Shown: positions 43,275 to 53,182 of the stretch, in pieces
Layout of the letters: every line of letters starts with the position of its first letter
Numbering within the stretch: position 1 is the first letter of the stretch
Origin: Ctenosaura bakeri
Lineage: Eukaryota; Chordata; Lepidosauria; Squamata; Iguanidae
Direction of reading: 5' to 3'
NCBI GenBank assembly: GCA_948474755.1
Contig: CAOLHI010002497.1
Span: 62,001-126,000, forward strand
DNA length: 64,000 nt
Made by a program: the position numbers and the translations under genes
The notes under the pieces: model-generated
Database searches by the model: none
Seen by the model: only the letters and a program-made list of their open reading frames with translations
Told to the model about the DNA's origin: nothing

Positions 43275-44825
43275 CGCCACATCTGCACTACACTGTTATA
43301 GCACAATGATTCCGCTTTCAACACCCTATGGAGTCCTGGGGTCTGCAGTTGACGGAGGGGTATTTAGAATTCTCAGCCAGAGAGCTCTGGGGCCTCAGGA
43401 AACGACAAACCCCAGAATTCCACAGGAGGTTGAAAGTGGAATAAAAGCGCTATAACAATGCAGTGCGGAAATGGCCGGTGTTGTCATTCCCCATGTTGCA
43501 TACTGGTGGTGGTGGTGGGCGAAGTTTGAGGTGGGAGTTTTCCCTAAAGGTTGCCAGGTGAGTTTGTAGCAGAGGCAAGATTTTCAGCCATGCAAACCAT
43601 GCAAATCACTTTTCAGCCATGCAAACCTAGTGGGTGACCTTGAGCAGATCACACTCTCTCAGCCCCAGGAAATCCAGGGATAGGTTTGCCTTGGAGTCAC
43701 CATAAGTTGGAAACAATGTGAAGGCGCATGACAGCAATCATTCACTGATTCCATTCTGTGACGTAAAAGCTTACCCAGAGTTTGAAAGCATTGCTTTTCA
43801 AGACTATAACTCCCAAAATTCCCCAGCCAATGATCTTGCTACCTGGGGGCTTTGGAGGGTTGTAGTTCACCAAAAGGAATTTTTATGAAGCTCTTATTTG
43901 AAAGGATGTCCTGTAAAAGATGGAGTTTTCTGCGGCTCGAGAGACTAGGGCCCTTTCTGCACTACACTGTTATAGCGCAATTATTCCACTTTCAACCTCC
44001 TATGGAATCCTGGGGTTTGCAGTTTAGGGTGGGGGGCATTTAGAATTCTCAGCCAGGGAGCTCTTTGGCCTCAGGAAGCTGCAAACCCCAGAATTCCACA
44101 GGAGGTTGAAAGTGGAATAAAAGCGCTATAACAATGCAGTGCGGAAATGGCCGGTGTTGTCATTCCCCAGTTGCATACTGGTGGTGGTGGTGGGCGAAGT
44201 TTAAGGCGGGAGGTTTCCCTAAAGGTTGCCAGGTGAGTTTGTAGCAGAGGCAAGATTTTCAGCCATGCAAACTATGCAAATCACTTTTCCGCCATGCAAA
44301 CCTACTGGGTGACCTTGAGCACGTCACACTCTCTCAGCCCCAGGAAATCCAGGGATAGGTTTGCCTTGGAGTCACCCTAAGTTGGAAACAATGTGAAGGC
44401 GCATGGCAGCAACCATTCACTGACTCCATTCTGTGACGTAAAAGCTTACCCAGAGTTTGAAAGCATTGCTTTTCAAGACTATAACTCCCAAAATTCCCCA
44501 GCCAATGATCATGCTACCTGGGGGGTTTGGAGGGTTGTAGTTCACCAAAAGGAATTTTTGTGAAGCTCTTATTTGAAAGGACGTCCTGTAAAAGATGGAG
44601 CAGGCTTGTTTTCTGCTGCTCAAGAGACAAGGGCCCTTTCTGCACTACATTGTTATAGTGCGATTATTCCACTTTCAACCTCCTATGGAATCCTGGGGTT
44701 TGCAGTTTAAGGAGGGGCCTTGAGAATTCTGAGCTCTTTGGCCTCAGGAAACTGCAAACCCTAGAATTCCACAAGAGGTTGAATGTGGAATAATAGCACT
44801 ATAACAGGGTAGTGCGGAAATGCCC
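43275..44825. repeat. Tandem duplication, period 676 bp, bounded by three MITE copies, VPS16 intron 1
   Basis: MITEs at 43275-43476, 43949-44152 and 44632-44825 alternate with two nearly identical segments of about 475 bp (43477-43948 and 44153-44631). Each segment holds a (GGT)n-like tract, the 3' half of a Sauria-type SINE, and GAAGCTCTTATTTGAAAGGA. The third MITE closes the second unit. Confidence 0.9.
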
Positions 44826-45083
44826 TGGTGCACAGAGGAGGCTTCAAACATCAGGAAAAGAGATTCCACCTAAAAATTGGGATGAACTTCTTGGCAGTAA
44901 AAGGAGTTCAGCAGTAGAATACACTGGCTGGGAGTGTGGTGGAGTCTCCTCCTTCTTTGGAGGTTTTTAAACAGAGGCTGGATGGCCGTCTGTTGAGAAA
45001 GCCTTGATGTGCTTTGGTGGTGTATTTTTCCATGGCAGAAGGGGGTTGGACTGGAGGACCTTTGGTTCTCTTCCAACTCTAGA
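44826..45083 (+). mobile_element. CR1 3' end, VPS16 intron 1
   Basis: CR1 3' blocks (GGAGTCTCCTCCTTCTTTGG, AGAGGCTGGATGGCC, GGGGGTTGGACTGGA), ending where a MITE begins. Confidence 0.82.
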
Positions 45084-45260
45084 GACCTTTCCGCACTAGG
45101 CTGTTATAGCGCTATGACTGCACTTTGCACATCCTGTGGACCTGGGGTTTGCAGTTTCGGGAGGGGCCTGCCGGCCCCTCCCGAAACTGCAAACCCCAGG
45201 ATTCCATAGGATGTGCAAAGTGCAGTCATAGCGCTATAACAGCCTAGTGTGTAAAGGGCC
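45084..45260. mobile_element. Foldback MITE copy 23, divergent but self-matching arms
   Basis: Left arm GACTGCACTTTGCACATCC is exactly mirrored as GGATGTGCAAAGTGCAGTC, whereas most copies have GATTCCACTTTCAACATCC. It follows directly on a CR1 3' end. Confidence 0.87.
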
Positions 45261-45435
45261 TACGATTCTTCACCATAGTGACTTTAAGCATAGAAAAAAA
45301 GTTAAAATGGCTAATACTGGCTGGAGGTTTCTGGGAGTTGCAATCTGAAAAAGCGGTTTTTCCCGTTTCTGACCTGACTTCATTGGAGGTTTGAACTTGT
45401 GTCCTCAATCTGCCTCTCTGTCTGCATTGATGTGG

Positions 45436-45725
45436 ACTCCATAATAATAATAATGTATATCCCGCCTCTCCCCATAGATCGAGGCAGCAAACAACATGAA
45501 ATACATTATACATTACAAATAGGTGCTCTCTTACGCGGCTTACGATGTGTTTTTAGCTAATTGCCCCCAACAAGCTGGGTACTCATTTTACTGACCTGCG
45601 GAAGGATGGAAGGCTGAGTCAACCTGGAGCCCGGCAGGATCGAACTCACAACCTTGTGGCTGCAGTACTGGTTACTTGGTTTTTGCTAGAACTCAGAGAT
45701 CCACCAGCCAATCCCTGGTGTAAAA
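45436..45725 (-). mobile_element. L2 3' tail plus tRNA-like SINE sequence, antisense
   Basis: The antisense strand of 45436-45500 is the L2 tail (GGGGAGAGGCGGGATATA then ATT repeats). Next to it, 45570-45690 contains GGATCGAACTC, an antisense B-box, and GGATGGAAGGCTGAGTCAAC, a segment I recall as common in squamate dispersed repeats. Confidence 0.5.
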
Positions 45726-45839
45726 GACACCAATTAAAAATTCCGAACTCAGGCCTCTGTTTTGAGTCTCAGAACTGAATGGAGCTCAAACCTGTAGCCC
45801 CCCCCCCAGCCTTTGTTCATGCGAGCAGCATAGTTATGA

Positions 45840-46060
45840 GTGGTGCTGGAAGGGGGATTCATTTTGTCAAGGTTATCAATGACTGGAAGTCAAAAATTGT
45901 TCCCAAAAAATTGCATGGTCTATGTCCCAGTGCCCTCACAGGTATATCTGGGGGGGGAATTATGGAGACGGGGTCTTTTCAGTGGCTGCACCCATGCTCT
46001 GGAACTGTCTTCCTAGAGAAGTTAGGCTGGGCCCAAAATGATCTATCCTGGGGTGAGGTA
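45840..46060 (+). mobile_element. L2-like LINE fragment, VPS16 intron 1
   Basis: ATTATGGAGACGGGGTCTTT with TCAGTGGCTGCACCCATGCT matches the L2 segment seen near 23240. Confidence 0.6.
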
Positions 46061-46157
46061 AATGCCTCTTCTGTGACCCTTAGAGGGGATTTTGAGGCAG
46101 TGAGAGAGTCCTGTGTGGGGCCGCTGGCCATGCATTCCCCACCCCTGCTGTAACATT

Positions 46158-46253
46158 GGCCATTTCCACACTGGACTGTTATAGACCCCCAGGATTCCAT
46201 AGGATGTTGAAAGTGGAATAATAGCACTATAACAGTCCAGTGCGGAAATGGCC
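46158..46253. mobile_element. Foldback MITE copy 24, internally deleted
   Basis: Both ends are present (GGCCATTTCCACACTGGACT and its complement) but most of one arm and the centre are missing, leaving 96 bp. It lies 120 bp before VPS16 exon 2 and its end is part of the duplicate at 49213. Confidence 0.85.
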
Positions 46254-46375
46254 ATAGAATGATGGGAATGCCTCAATTGGGCACTCCAGACTTGGAAGTC
46301 CAGAAAACCTGATTGTTGCCCCCTCAAGACTTTTCTCTAATATTTTCTTTTGCTTGTTCCCCCGTTCCTTTCCAG

Positions 46376-46464
46376 GAAACTTGATCTCTACAGCATGGGC
46401 TGGAACCTGAAGGAGGACTTGCAGGACTGCTTGGTTGCGGCCGCACCCTATGGGGGACCCATTG
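46376..46464 (+). CDS. VPS16: VPS16 exon 2 (residues 18-47 and part of 48)
   Basis: The acceptor TTTCCAG ends at 46375 and the donor GTATAG starts at 46465. It encodes KLDLYSMGWNLKEDLQDC and LVAAAPYGGPI, the first propeller blade of VPS16. The acceptor region and the first 27 nt of this exon are duplicated at 49213-49368 in intron 3. Confidence 0.93.
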
Positions 46465-46764
46465 GTATAGTATATAGGCTGCGTCCCCTCTGTGGCCAGT
46501 CTTGCTTTCTAGCTCCATCTAGTCCACTCTGTAGGGTTGTTTTTGCAAAACAATATGCAGGGTGGGGAGGTGAGGAATCTTGGATGCTGCCATTAGTTCC
46601 TGGGAAGGGGAGAGAGATGGAGGTGTTTAGGAGAGCCTCCTTTTCCTAACTTGGAAGCGCAGATCTGGAGGAAGACCTTGTGGAAATATGAAGAACGGGG
46701 GCCAGCCCTGTTGTTAGGTATTGGCCTCTGTGAAAGGAGTAGCTCAGCAAGCCTGGCTGAAGGC

Positions 46765-47487
46765 AGCTCAGGGAATGCTGCAAAGGGCTGCCTGCTGAAA
46801 GAAAATGTTACAAAACTGAGGCTTGTCTCAGTCAGAAGGCAGATAGGGAAAAGCTGGCACAGTGATAGGGAGCAGATTTCAGAGACAGTCACAGCTCAGG
46901 GAATGCTGCAAAGGGCTGCCTGCTGAAAGAAATCATAGAATCATAGAAATGTAGAGTTGGAAGAGACCACAGGGGCCATCCAGTCCAACCCCCTGCCATG
47001 CAGGAACACCCTCAAAGCACTCCCGACAGATGGCCATCAAGCCTCTGCTTAAAAACCTCCAGGGAAGGAGACTCCACTATGCTCCGAGGCAGCAGATTCC
47101 ACTGCCGGACAGCCCTGACCGTCAGGAAGTTCTTCCTGAGGTTCTGGTGGAATCTCCTTTCCTGCAGCTTGAATCCATTGCTCCTTGTCCTGGTCTCTGG
47201 AGCAGCAGAAGGCAAGCCCTCTCCTTCTTCTACATGGCATCCCTTCAAATATTTAAACATGGCTATCATGTCCCCTCTTAACCTTCTCTTCTGCAGACTA
47301 AGCATACCCAGCTCCCTAAGTCTATCCTCATAGGGCTTCATGGCTTCCAGGCCTCTCACCATTTTGGTCGCTCTCCTCTGGACTTGCTCCAGCTGGAAAT
47401 GTTACAAAACTGAGGCTTGTCTCAGTCAGAAGGCAGATAGGGAAAAGCTGGCACAGTGATAGGGAGCAGATTTCAGAGAGAGAAGAA
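46765..47487. repeat. 125-bp tandem duplication with a CR1 inserted in the second copy
   Basis: A unit starting CAGCTCAGGGAATGCTGCAA and ending AGCAGATTTCAGAGA occurs at about 46765-46885. A second, seemingly identical unit is split by a minus-strand CR1 (46931-47396): its first 40 bp lie before the CR1 (46891-46930) and the rest after it (47397-47480). VPS16 intron 2. Confidence 0.88.
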
Positions 47488-47489
47488 AA

Positions 47490-48988
47490 GATGGAGTATA
47501 CAAAGGAGAGTCAGACACAGGAAAGAACTAGCTGTGGTTTTGGGAAGCTTGAAATGATTTAGTAATTCACGGATTATAGTGTATTATTTTCTTGTGTCTA
47601 TAAACTTCCACTTGTTTGTTTTTTAACCGCTGGTTCTCTCAGTCCATACTGAGTTTGGTGAAGGGCCTGGTCACGCTTGCCAGAGTGAACCCACCAAAAC
47701 AATGCAGGCATTGGTTCCCAATAGCGGGTCATCTTGAAGCCCAAATCTTCCATCCAGGAAGGGATTGGGATTAAGAGGGGGAGAAGGTCCAGGTGAGTGA
47801 CCGGAGCCCAGGGTTGGAACTGTGGGGTCAGCCTGGCAAGGGACTACGTCACAGCCCCTCTTTGCAGATGCTGGCAGGGAAGAAGAGCAGTAAGGCTGAG
47901 AGCAAATCAGAGTGTGCCTCTGGTTGGAGAAGTTACTTTTGGGGAGTACAGTGCCCAGAATATCTCCGACAGCCAGGCTTGGCAATTTAAGGAATTATAG
48001 TCCCTCAGATTAACTTTTCCCACCCGTCCGCCTGCTGCTAGATCTGTGGGAGAGCCCAGATCCCGTCACAAGAGGCATAAGGCCAATTGTGCAGCACATC
48101 CCACAGCTGGGAAAAGTTACTTTGGGCTACTGCAGTTTCTCACATCTCCAAGCCAACTTGCCCAATAGCCAGGGTCCCTGGGAGAATTCCCTATTCCCCA
48201 ACAGCAACTTTCCCAAGCACAAACTACTTTGCTCTCAAATCCATGGTGGTTTTCCATCAGCTTTGGTTATCAGCTCACTCTCCCCATTGATAGGGCTTGC
48301 CCTGGTTTGCCAATGGCCATTTTCATTGCTTGTTGTACATGAAATGAAGCAGGGTGGCATTTTGTTCTTTGCGTCAGGCAGCAAGATGGCTTGGGCTGGC
48401 CTTCTAGAGCACAACAGCCACCCATTTTCTATTGAGAGGGACACCAAGGGGCGGGGGGGGATTGTGGAGGCCAAAGAGGACCCTTTGAACCTCACCAGCA
48501 CCACTGAGAGGATGGAAGAATTATGCTCAATTTTCTATGACAAAAGTAGGAGGATGGGGCTGAGATGGGAGCAGGCAAAAAGCCCCGCAGACACTCTCAG
48601 AGTTTCAAAAAGTTCCATTTTGGAGACTATAACTCCCAGAATGCTGCAGCAGTTATGTTTAGTAAGAAGAATCAAACAGGAAAGCTTTCCAGGACCATAT
48701 TGCTCTAAGCTTCCGTTGTAGGCGTATGCATTTTGTTTGTATTTGAAGGGTGGGATTGGGGAGGGAAATCTCCCTGCATGTAGAAAGATAGTGTTTCAGG
48801 CAAAATAGGATCAGACTAGATTTTAACCTATTACTGTATTTTGCTGTCCTTTATTGGTATGCTGTTGTGTGTTGCTGGTCCATTAACATACACAAATGTT
48901 TATGAGTAAGGAAATACACATAAAAATTAGTTAATGGTTCAGCTTTTCAGCAAATGTTGGTGTCTCTCTTTTTTTTTCCTCCTCTTAG
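47490..48988. other. VPS16 intron 2, unassigned
   Basis: A 210-codon plus frame (48089-48721) lacks splice or family support. No repeat recognised with confidence. Confidence 0.4.
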
Positions 48989-49080
48989 CGGTACTGAAAA
49001 CCAAGAAAGAGAAATCTCCCAGTTCCCGTCCACCTCTCGAAATTTATACTGCTTCAGGAGTCCTCTTAGCTAGCACTCCG
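48989..49080 (+). CDS. VPS16: VPS16 exon 3 (residues 48-78)
   Basis: The acceptor is a long T-rich tract ending CTTAG at 48988; the donor GTAAGT starts at 49081. It encodes AVLKTKKEKSPSSRPPLEIY and TASGVLLASTP, aligning with the lysine-rich loop and the DIYSASG-like strand of human VPS16. The loop differs in sequence but not much in length. Confidence 0.92.
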
Positions 49081-49212
49081 GTAAGTGAGGCACATTATCG
49101 TGTGTGTCAAATTCACGGACTAGGACATTTTGTCAGTGTCTTCAGTGATACAGTGACATCAGCAGACAGAGCACTTTGCATCATAGCATAAGCCAGAAGA
49201 AAAAGAGTGGGG

Positions 49213-49368
49213 AATGGCCATGGAGTGACGGGAATGCCTCGGTTGGGCACTCCAGACTTGGAAGTCCAGAAAACCTGATTTTTGCCCCCTTAAGACTTTT
49301 CTCTGATATTTTCTTTTGCTTGCTTCCCCACTCCTTTCCAGGAAACTTGATCTCTACAGCATGGGCTG
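49213..49368 (+). pseudogene. Partial duplicate of VPS16 intron 1 end and exon 2 start, in intron 3
   Basis: This stretch repeats 46248-46402: the end of a MITE, about 120 bp of intron with the polypyrimidine tract, the intact acceptor TTTCCAG, and the first 27 nt of exon 2 (LDLYSMGW without the last base). Identity by eye is about 90%. Similarity stops at 49368 in the middle of the exon, so the copy has no donor of its own. A CR1 element begins 45 bp downstream. Confidence 0.88.
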
Positions 49369-49412
49369 CAGGGACGTTGTAGCTTCAAACAAGGGAGGTG
49401 TAGGGAACACAC

Positions 49413-50213
49413 ATGAGTAAATGCAAAATGAAATTCAACAGAGAGAAGTGTAAGGTCCTACACTTAGGTAGAAAAAATGGAACACAGAAATACAGGATGG
49501 GGGACACGTGGCTGGATAGCAGTACGCGTGAAAGGGATCTAGGAGTCTTCATAGGCCACAAGCTGAACATGAGTCAGCAGTGTGATGCGACAGCCAAGAA
49601 AGCCAATGCAATTCTCAGCTGCATCAATAGGAGTCTGGTGTCTAGATCGAGGGAGGTACTGGTACCACTCTACTCTGCCTTGGTTAGACCCCATCTTGAA
49701 TACTATGTCCAGTTCTGGGCACCCCAATTCAAGAAGGACATGGTCAAACTGGAGCAAGTCCAGAGGAGGGCGGCCAAAATGGTGAGGGGCCTGGAAGCCA
49801 TGAAGCCCTATGAGGATAGACTTAGAGAGCTGGGGATATTTAGTCTGCAGAAGAGAAGGCTAAGAGGGGACATGATAGCCATGTTTAAATATTTGAAGGG
49901 ATGCCACGTAGAGGAGGGAGCGGGCTTGTTTTCTGCTGCTCCAGAGACCAGGACAAGGAGCAATGGATTCAAGCTGCAGGAAAGGAGATTCCACCTGAAC
50001 CTCAGGAAGAACTTTCTGACGGTCAGGGCTGTCCGGCAGTGGAATCTGCTGCCTCCATGGAGTGTGGTGAAATCTCCTTGGAGGTTTTTAAGCAGAGGCT
50101 GGACGTCCATCTGTCGGGAGTGCTTTGAGGGTGTTCCTGCATGACAGGGGGTTGGACTGGATGGCCCCTGTGGTCTCTTCCAACTCTGAATTTCTATGAT
50201 TCTATGATTCTTC
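49413..50213 (+). mobile_element. CR1 LINE, 3' 0.8 kb, VPS16 intron 3
   Basis: Open frame with [39 protein letters not shown] and the C-terminal domain, then the 3' UTR and the tail ATTTCTATGATTCTATGATT. It ends about 12 bp upstream of the exon 4 acceptor. Confidence 0.92.
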
Positions 50214-50225
50214 CCTTGACAACAG

Positions 50226-50354
50226 TGGAAGAACAGCCCAGCGGTGCACCTTGGCTGGACGACCAGTGAGGACCTCCTTTGCATCCAGGAGGACGGCTCG
50301 GTCCTTGTCTACAGCATCTTCTGTGAGTTCAAGAAATGCTTCAGCATGGGCAAT
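50226..50354 (+). CDS. VPS16: VPS16 exon 4 (residues 79-121)
   Basis: The acceptor GACAACAG ends at 50225 and the donor GTAAGT starts at 50355. It encodes WKNSPAVHLGWTTSEDLLCI followed by QEDGSVLVYSIF and FSMGN. The LGW and QEDG-VLVY strands are propeller motifs conserved in VPS16. A CR1 insertion ends only about 10 bp upstream of the acceptor (near 50213), so the CR1 tail lies in the branch-point zone. Confidence 0.94.
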
Positions 50355-51017
50355 GTAAGTACGCCTCTGAATGGAGGAACTAATGCCAATTCAAACCTTT
50401 TCCCTTTAGACATGAGCTGTAAAATTATTTTCAAACTCTCTCATTGTTGGTGTCAAGGAAGGCCTTTCTACTTGCAAGGTTGAATGTACATCCCTCAAAT
50501 GTGGCTAAGGGTAGATATCTACAGACCCCTTTTCTGAATCGTATATATCATTGTGCTCAAGCTCCTGACGTTCTCCATCATATTGTATCATATTGTATTA
50601 TTCTGCCCACTGTATATAATTCCAAGGAAAAAGTTGTTAAGGAGGTTATTGTAAAGGAATATCTGTTTGGATAGGTTATCAGTGAAATACTTATTGGAAG
50701 ATCGGAATCCGCATATTACTAGGCTAATGGCTAACTTTCTGGTGGAAGCACAAACGTATGGCTTAAATTTTCTAAAGCTGATGATTGAAGTTTTATTGTA
50801 AATATATATGTTGTAGTATGCCGAATAAAGGTTAATCAGAATCAGAATCAGCTGTAAACAAGACTGAATGTTGGGGTGGGACAGAGACCTTGGCAATTTT
50901 TTTGGAAAACAGGGTTTGGCATCTTCAGGACTGCTGTGGGCCAAAATGTGAAAACCCCCCCACCAATTGCTGTGGGCTGCATGAGGGGCTCCACACAGTC
51001 CCAAAATCTTGGGAAAA

Positions 51018-51470
51018 AATAGAGTGCTAGAGTGGGAAGAGACCACCAGGGCCATCGAGTCCGACCCCATTCTGCCATGCAGGAATATACAGTCCATTCG
51101 CTCCTGACAGATGGCCATCCAGCCTCTGTTTAAAGATCTCCAACGAAGGAAGAGACTCCACTACATGCCCAGGCAGCAATGGATTCCACTGCTGAACTGC
51201 TCTTTCTGCCAGGAAGTTCTTCCTAATGTTTAGGTGGAATCTCCTTTTCTATAGTTTGAAGTCATTGCTCTGTGTCCTAGTCTCTGGAGTAGCAAACAAC
51301 GAGCTTGCTCCGTCTTCTGTATGGCATCCCTTCAAACATTTAAACAAGACTATCATGTTCCCTCTTAACCTTCTCTTCTCCAGTCTAAACATATCCAGCT
51401 CCCTAAGCTGGAAAACTGGGCATGGTTTCCTGGCCTTTTACCATTTTGGTCACCCTCTTCAAACAAACCT
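51018..51470 (-). mobile_element. Old CR1 3' fragment, VPS16 intron 4
   Basis: Antisense CR1 blocks from GTGGGAAGAGACCACCAGGG to CCATTTTGGTCACCCTCTTC, diverged. Confidence 0.8.
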
Positions 51471-52177
51471 GGAAGTGATCAGCTTTTCCTTTGGGGAAGG
51501 GGCTATCTCCCCACCTCACCTATTAAAGCCCCAAACTGCCACTTCTGACACTGCCAAGGGCAGCAAAATTTCATTTTAAAAATATTGCTGCCAGCCCACA
51601 GGTTGCATGTTGTCCTATGGCTGCTTTTGTAGCCCCCAGGCCCCTCCTGGGAGTAATTTTTTTTTGCTCCAAATGTCCTTGGGGAGCTTTTCCACCAAGT
51701 TTTGCCCCACCTTAGGCCATTTTAGGTTCAGGAAAGTCCTAAATACTATGGATCACTTTCTGTTTTATTTTTTTTTTAAGCCTTTCCTCAGTCTAAAGTG
51801 GACTGGGGAGGGGGGCTAAAAGCATGGTGAAAATGCCCCCCACAACCCCAAGGGGGTATTTGGAGGGCAAAAATTGGAGTTTGGAGTGGGGTGGTTGCTT
51901 TGGAACAGTCTTCTAACATGTGGCTATTCCTTGTACTTTTCCCCTAATTTATTGTGTTTCAAATGCTTTAAGGCTATTTTTAATTCTGTGTTATTTTTAA
52001 TTGTGTGATGTTTTTAATCATAGTTCGTTTAAGTTGTTCTTTAGTACCACAATTGATTTTTTAGCCCGACTCCGTTCTAATCGGTTCCAGGTCACCTTGG
52101 TTCTGGTGTGAAGGCTGGGGGTCGGTTAGATAAATCCATGATGCATGCCCTTTCTGTTTGCTCTTGTCTTCCCGCAG
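51471..52177. other. VPS16 intron 4, unassigned
   Basis: Low-complexity and T-rich. Nothing supported. Confidence 0.4.
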
Positions 52178-52322
52178 GAGGTGCTGCAGAACCGGGTGCT
52201 GGAAGCCAAAGTGTTCCATACTGAATATGGCACCGGTGTGGCCATTCTCACGGGGGCACACAGATTCACCATGACCACCAACATTGCCGATTTGAAGCTC
52301 CGCCGGCTGCCCGAGGTACCCG
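52178..52322 (+). CDS. VPS16: VPS16 exon 5 (residues 122-169 and part of 170)
   Basis: The acceptor CCCGCAG ends at 52177 and the donor GTAAGC starts at 52323. It encodes [40 protein letters not shown] and LRRLPEVP, very close to human VPS16. CR1 tail sequence begins about 45 bp beyond the donor. Confidence 0.95.
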
Positions 52323-52366
52323 GTAAGCCTGCCGTGCCCTGTACCTTCCGTTCCTGCTCTGTATCA

Positions 52367-52845
52367 TTTCATAGAATCATAGCATCATAGAGTCGGAAGA
52401 GACCCCCAGGGGCCATCCAGTCCAACCCCCTGCCATGCAGGAACACCCATCAAAGCATTCCCAACAGATGGCCATCCAGCCTCTGCTTAACAACCTCCAT
52501 CATTTCATAGAATCATAGCATCATAGAGTTGGAAGAGACCCCCAGGGGCCATCCAGTCCAACCCCCTGCCATGCAGGAACACCCTCAAAGCACTCCTGAC
52601 AGGTGACCATCCAGCTTCTGCTTAAAAACCTCCAAGGGAGGAGACTCCACCACACTCCATGGAGGCAGCAGATTCCACTCCTGGACAGCCCTGACCGTCA
52701 GCAAGTTCTTCCTGAGGTTCAGGTGGAATCTCCTTTCCTGCAGCTTGAATCCATTGCTCCTTGTCCTGGTCTCTGGAGCAGCAGAAAACAAGCCCACTCC
52801 CTCCTCGACATGGCATCCCTTCAAATATTTAAATATTTCAGACAT
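52367..52845 (-). mobile_element. CR1 3' fragment with its tail region duplicated in tandem
   Basis: The sequence from ATCATTTCATAGAATCATAG through CAACCTCCA (52367-52500) is repeated from 52498 and then continues into a normal minus-strand CR1 to 52845. VPS16 intron 5, close to exon 5. Confidence 0.85.
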
Positions 52846-52975
52846 AGATCAGTGCATTTCATTTTTGCCAATTAATCTGTCCTAATTAAGAACTTTTGTT
52901 GGAGGCATGTGTGTGTGTGTACAGAACTCTGTGGACTGATATGGGAAAGCAAACTCCATTGCTCACTCCTGGTGC

Positions 52976-53182
52976 CCAATCACACCACACAATTATGGCC
53001 CTGTAATTCCACTAATTGCCATGGTCCCACCTGATAGAGTCTTGGGATTTGCAGTTTAGAGAGGGGTACTTGGTATTCCAAGCTAGACAGCTCTAGTGCC
53101 TCACCAAACTACAAATCCGAGGATTCCATGGGATGAAGCCGTGACAATTAACATAGCACTATAATTGTGCAATGTGAAAGGG
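52976..53182. mobile_element. Old, diverged MITE relative, VPS16 intron 5
   Basis: Imperfect inverted arms (CACACAATTATGG and CATAGCACTATAATTGTG) around GGGATTTGCAGTTTAGAGAG and its partner. It resembles the foldback MITE arrangement but is much older. Confidence 0.5.

Noticed and set aside
48089..48721. 210-codon plus-strand frame in VPS16 intron 2
   Set aside because: Inside an intron, no conserved motif; its end includes a common repeat-like piece (ATAACTCCCAGAATGC).
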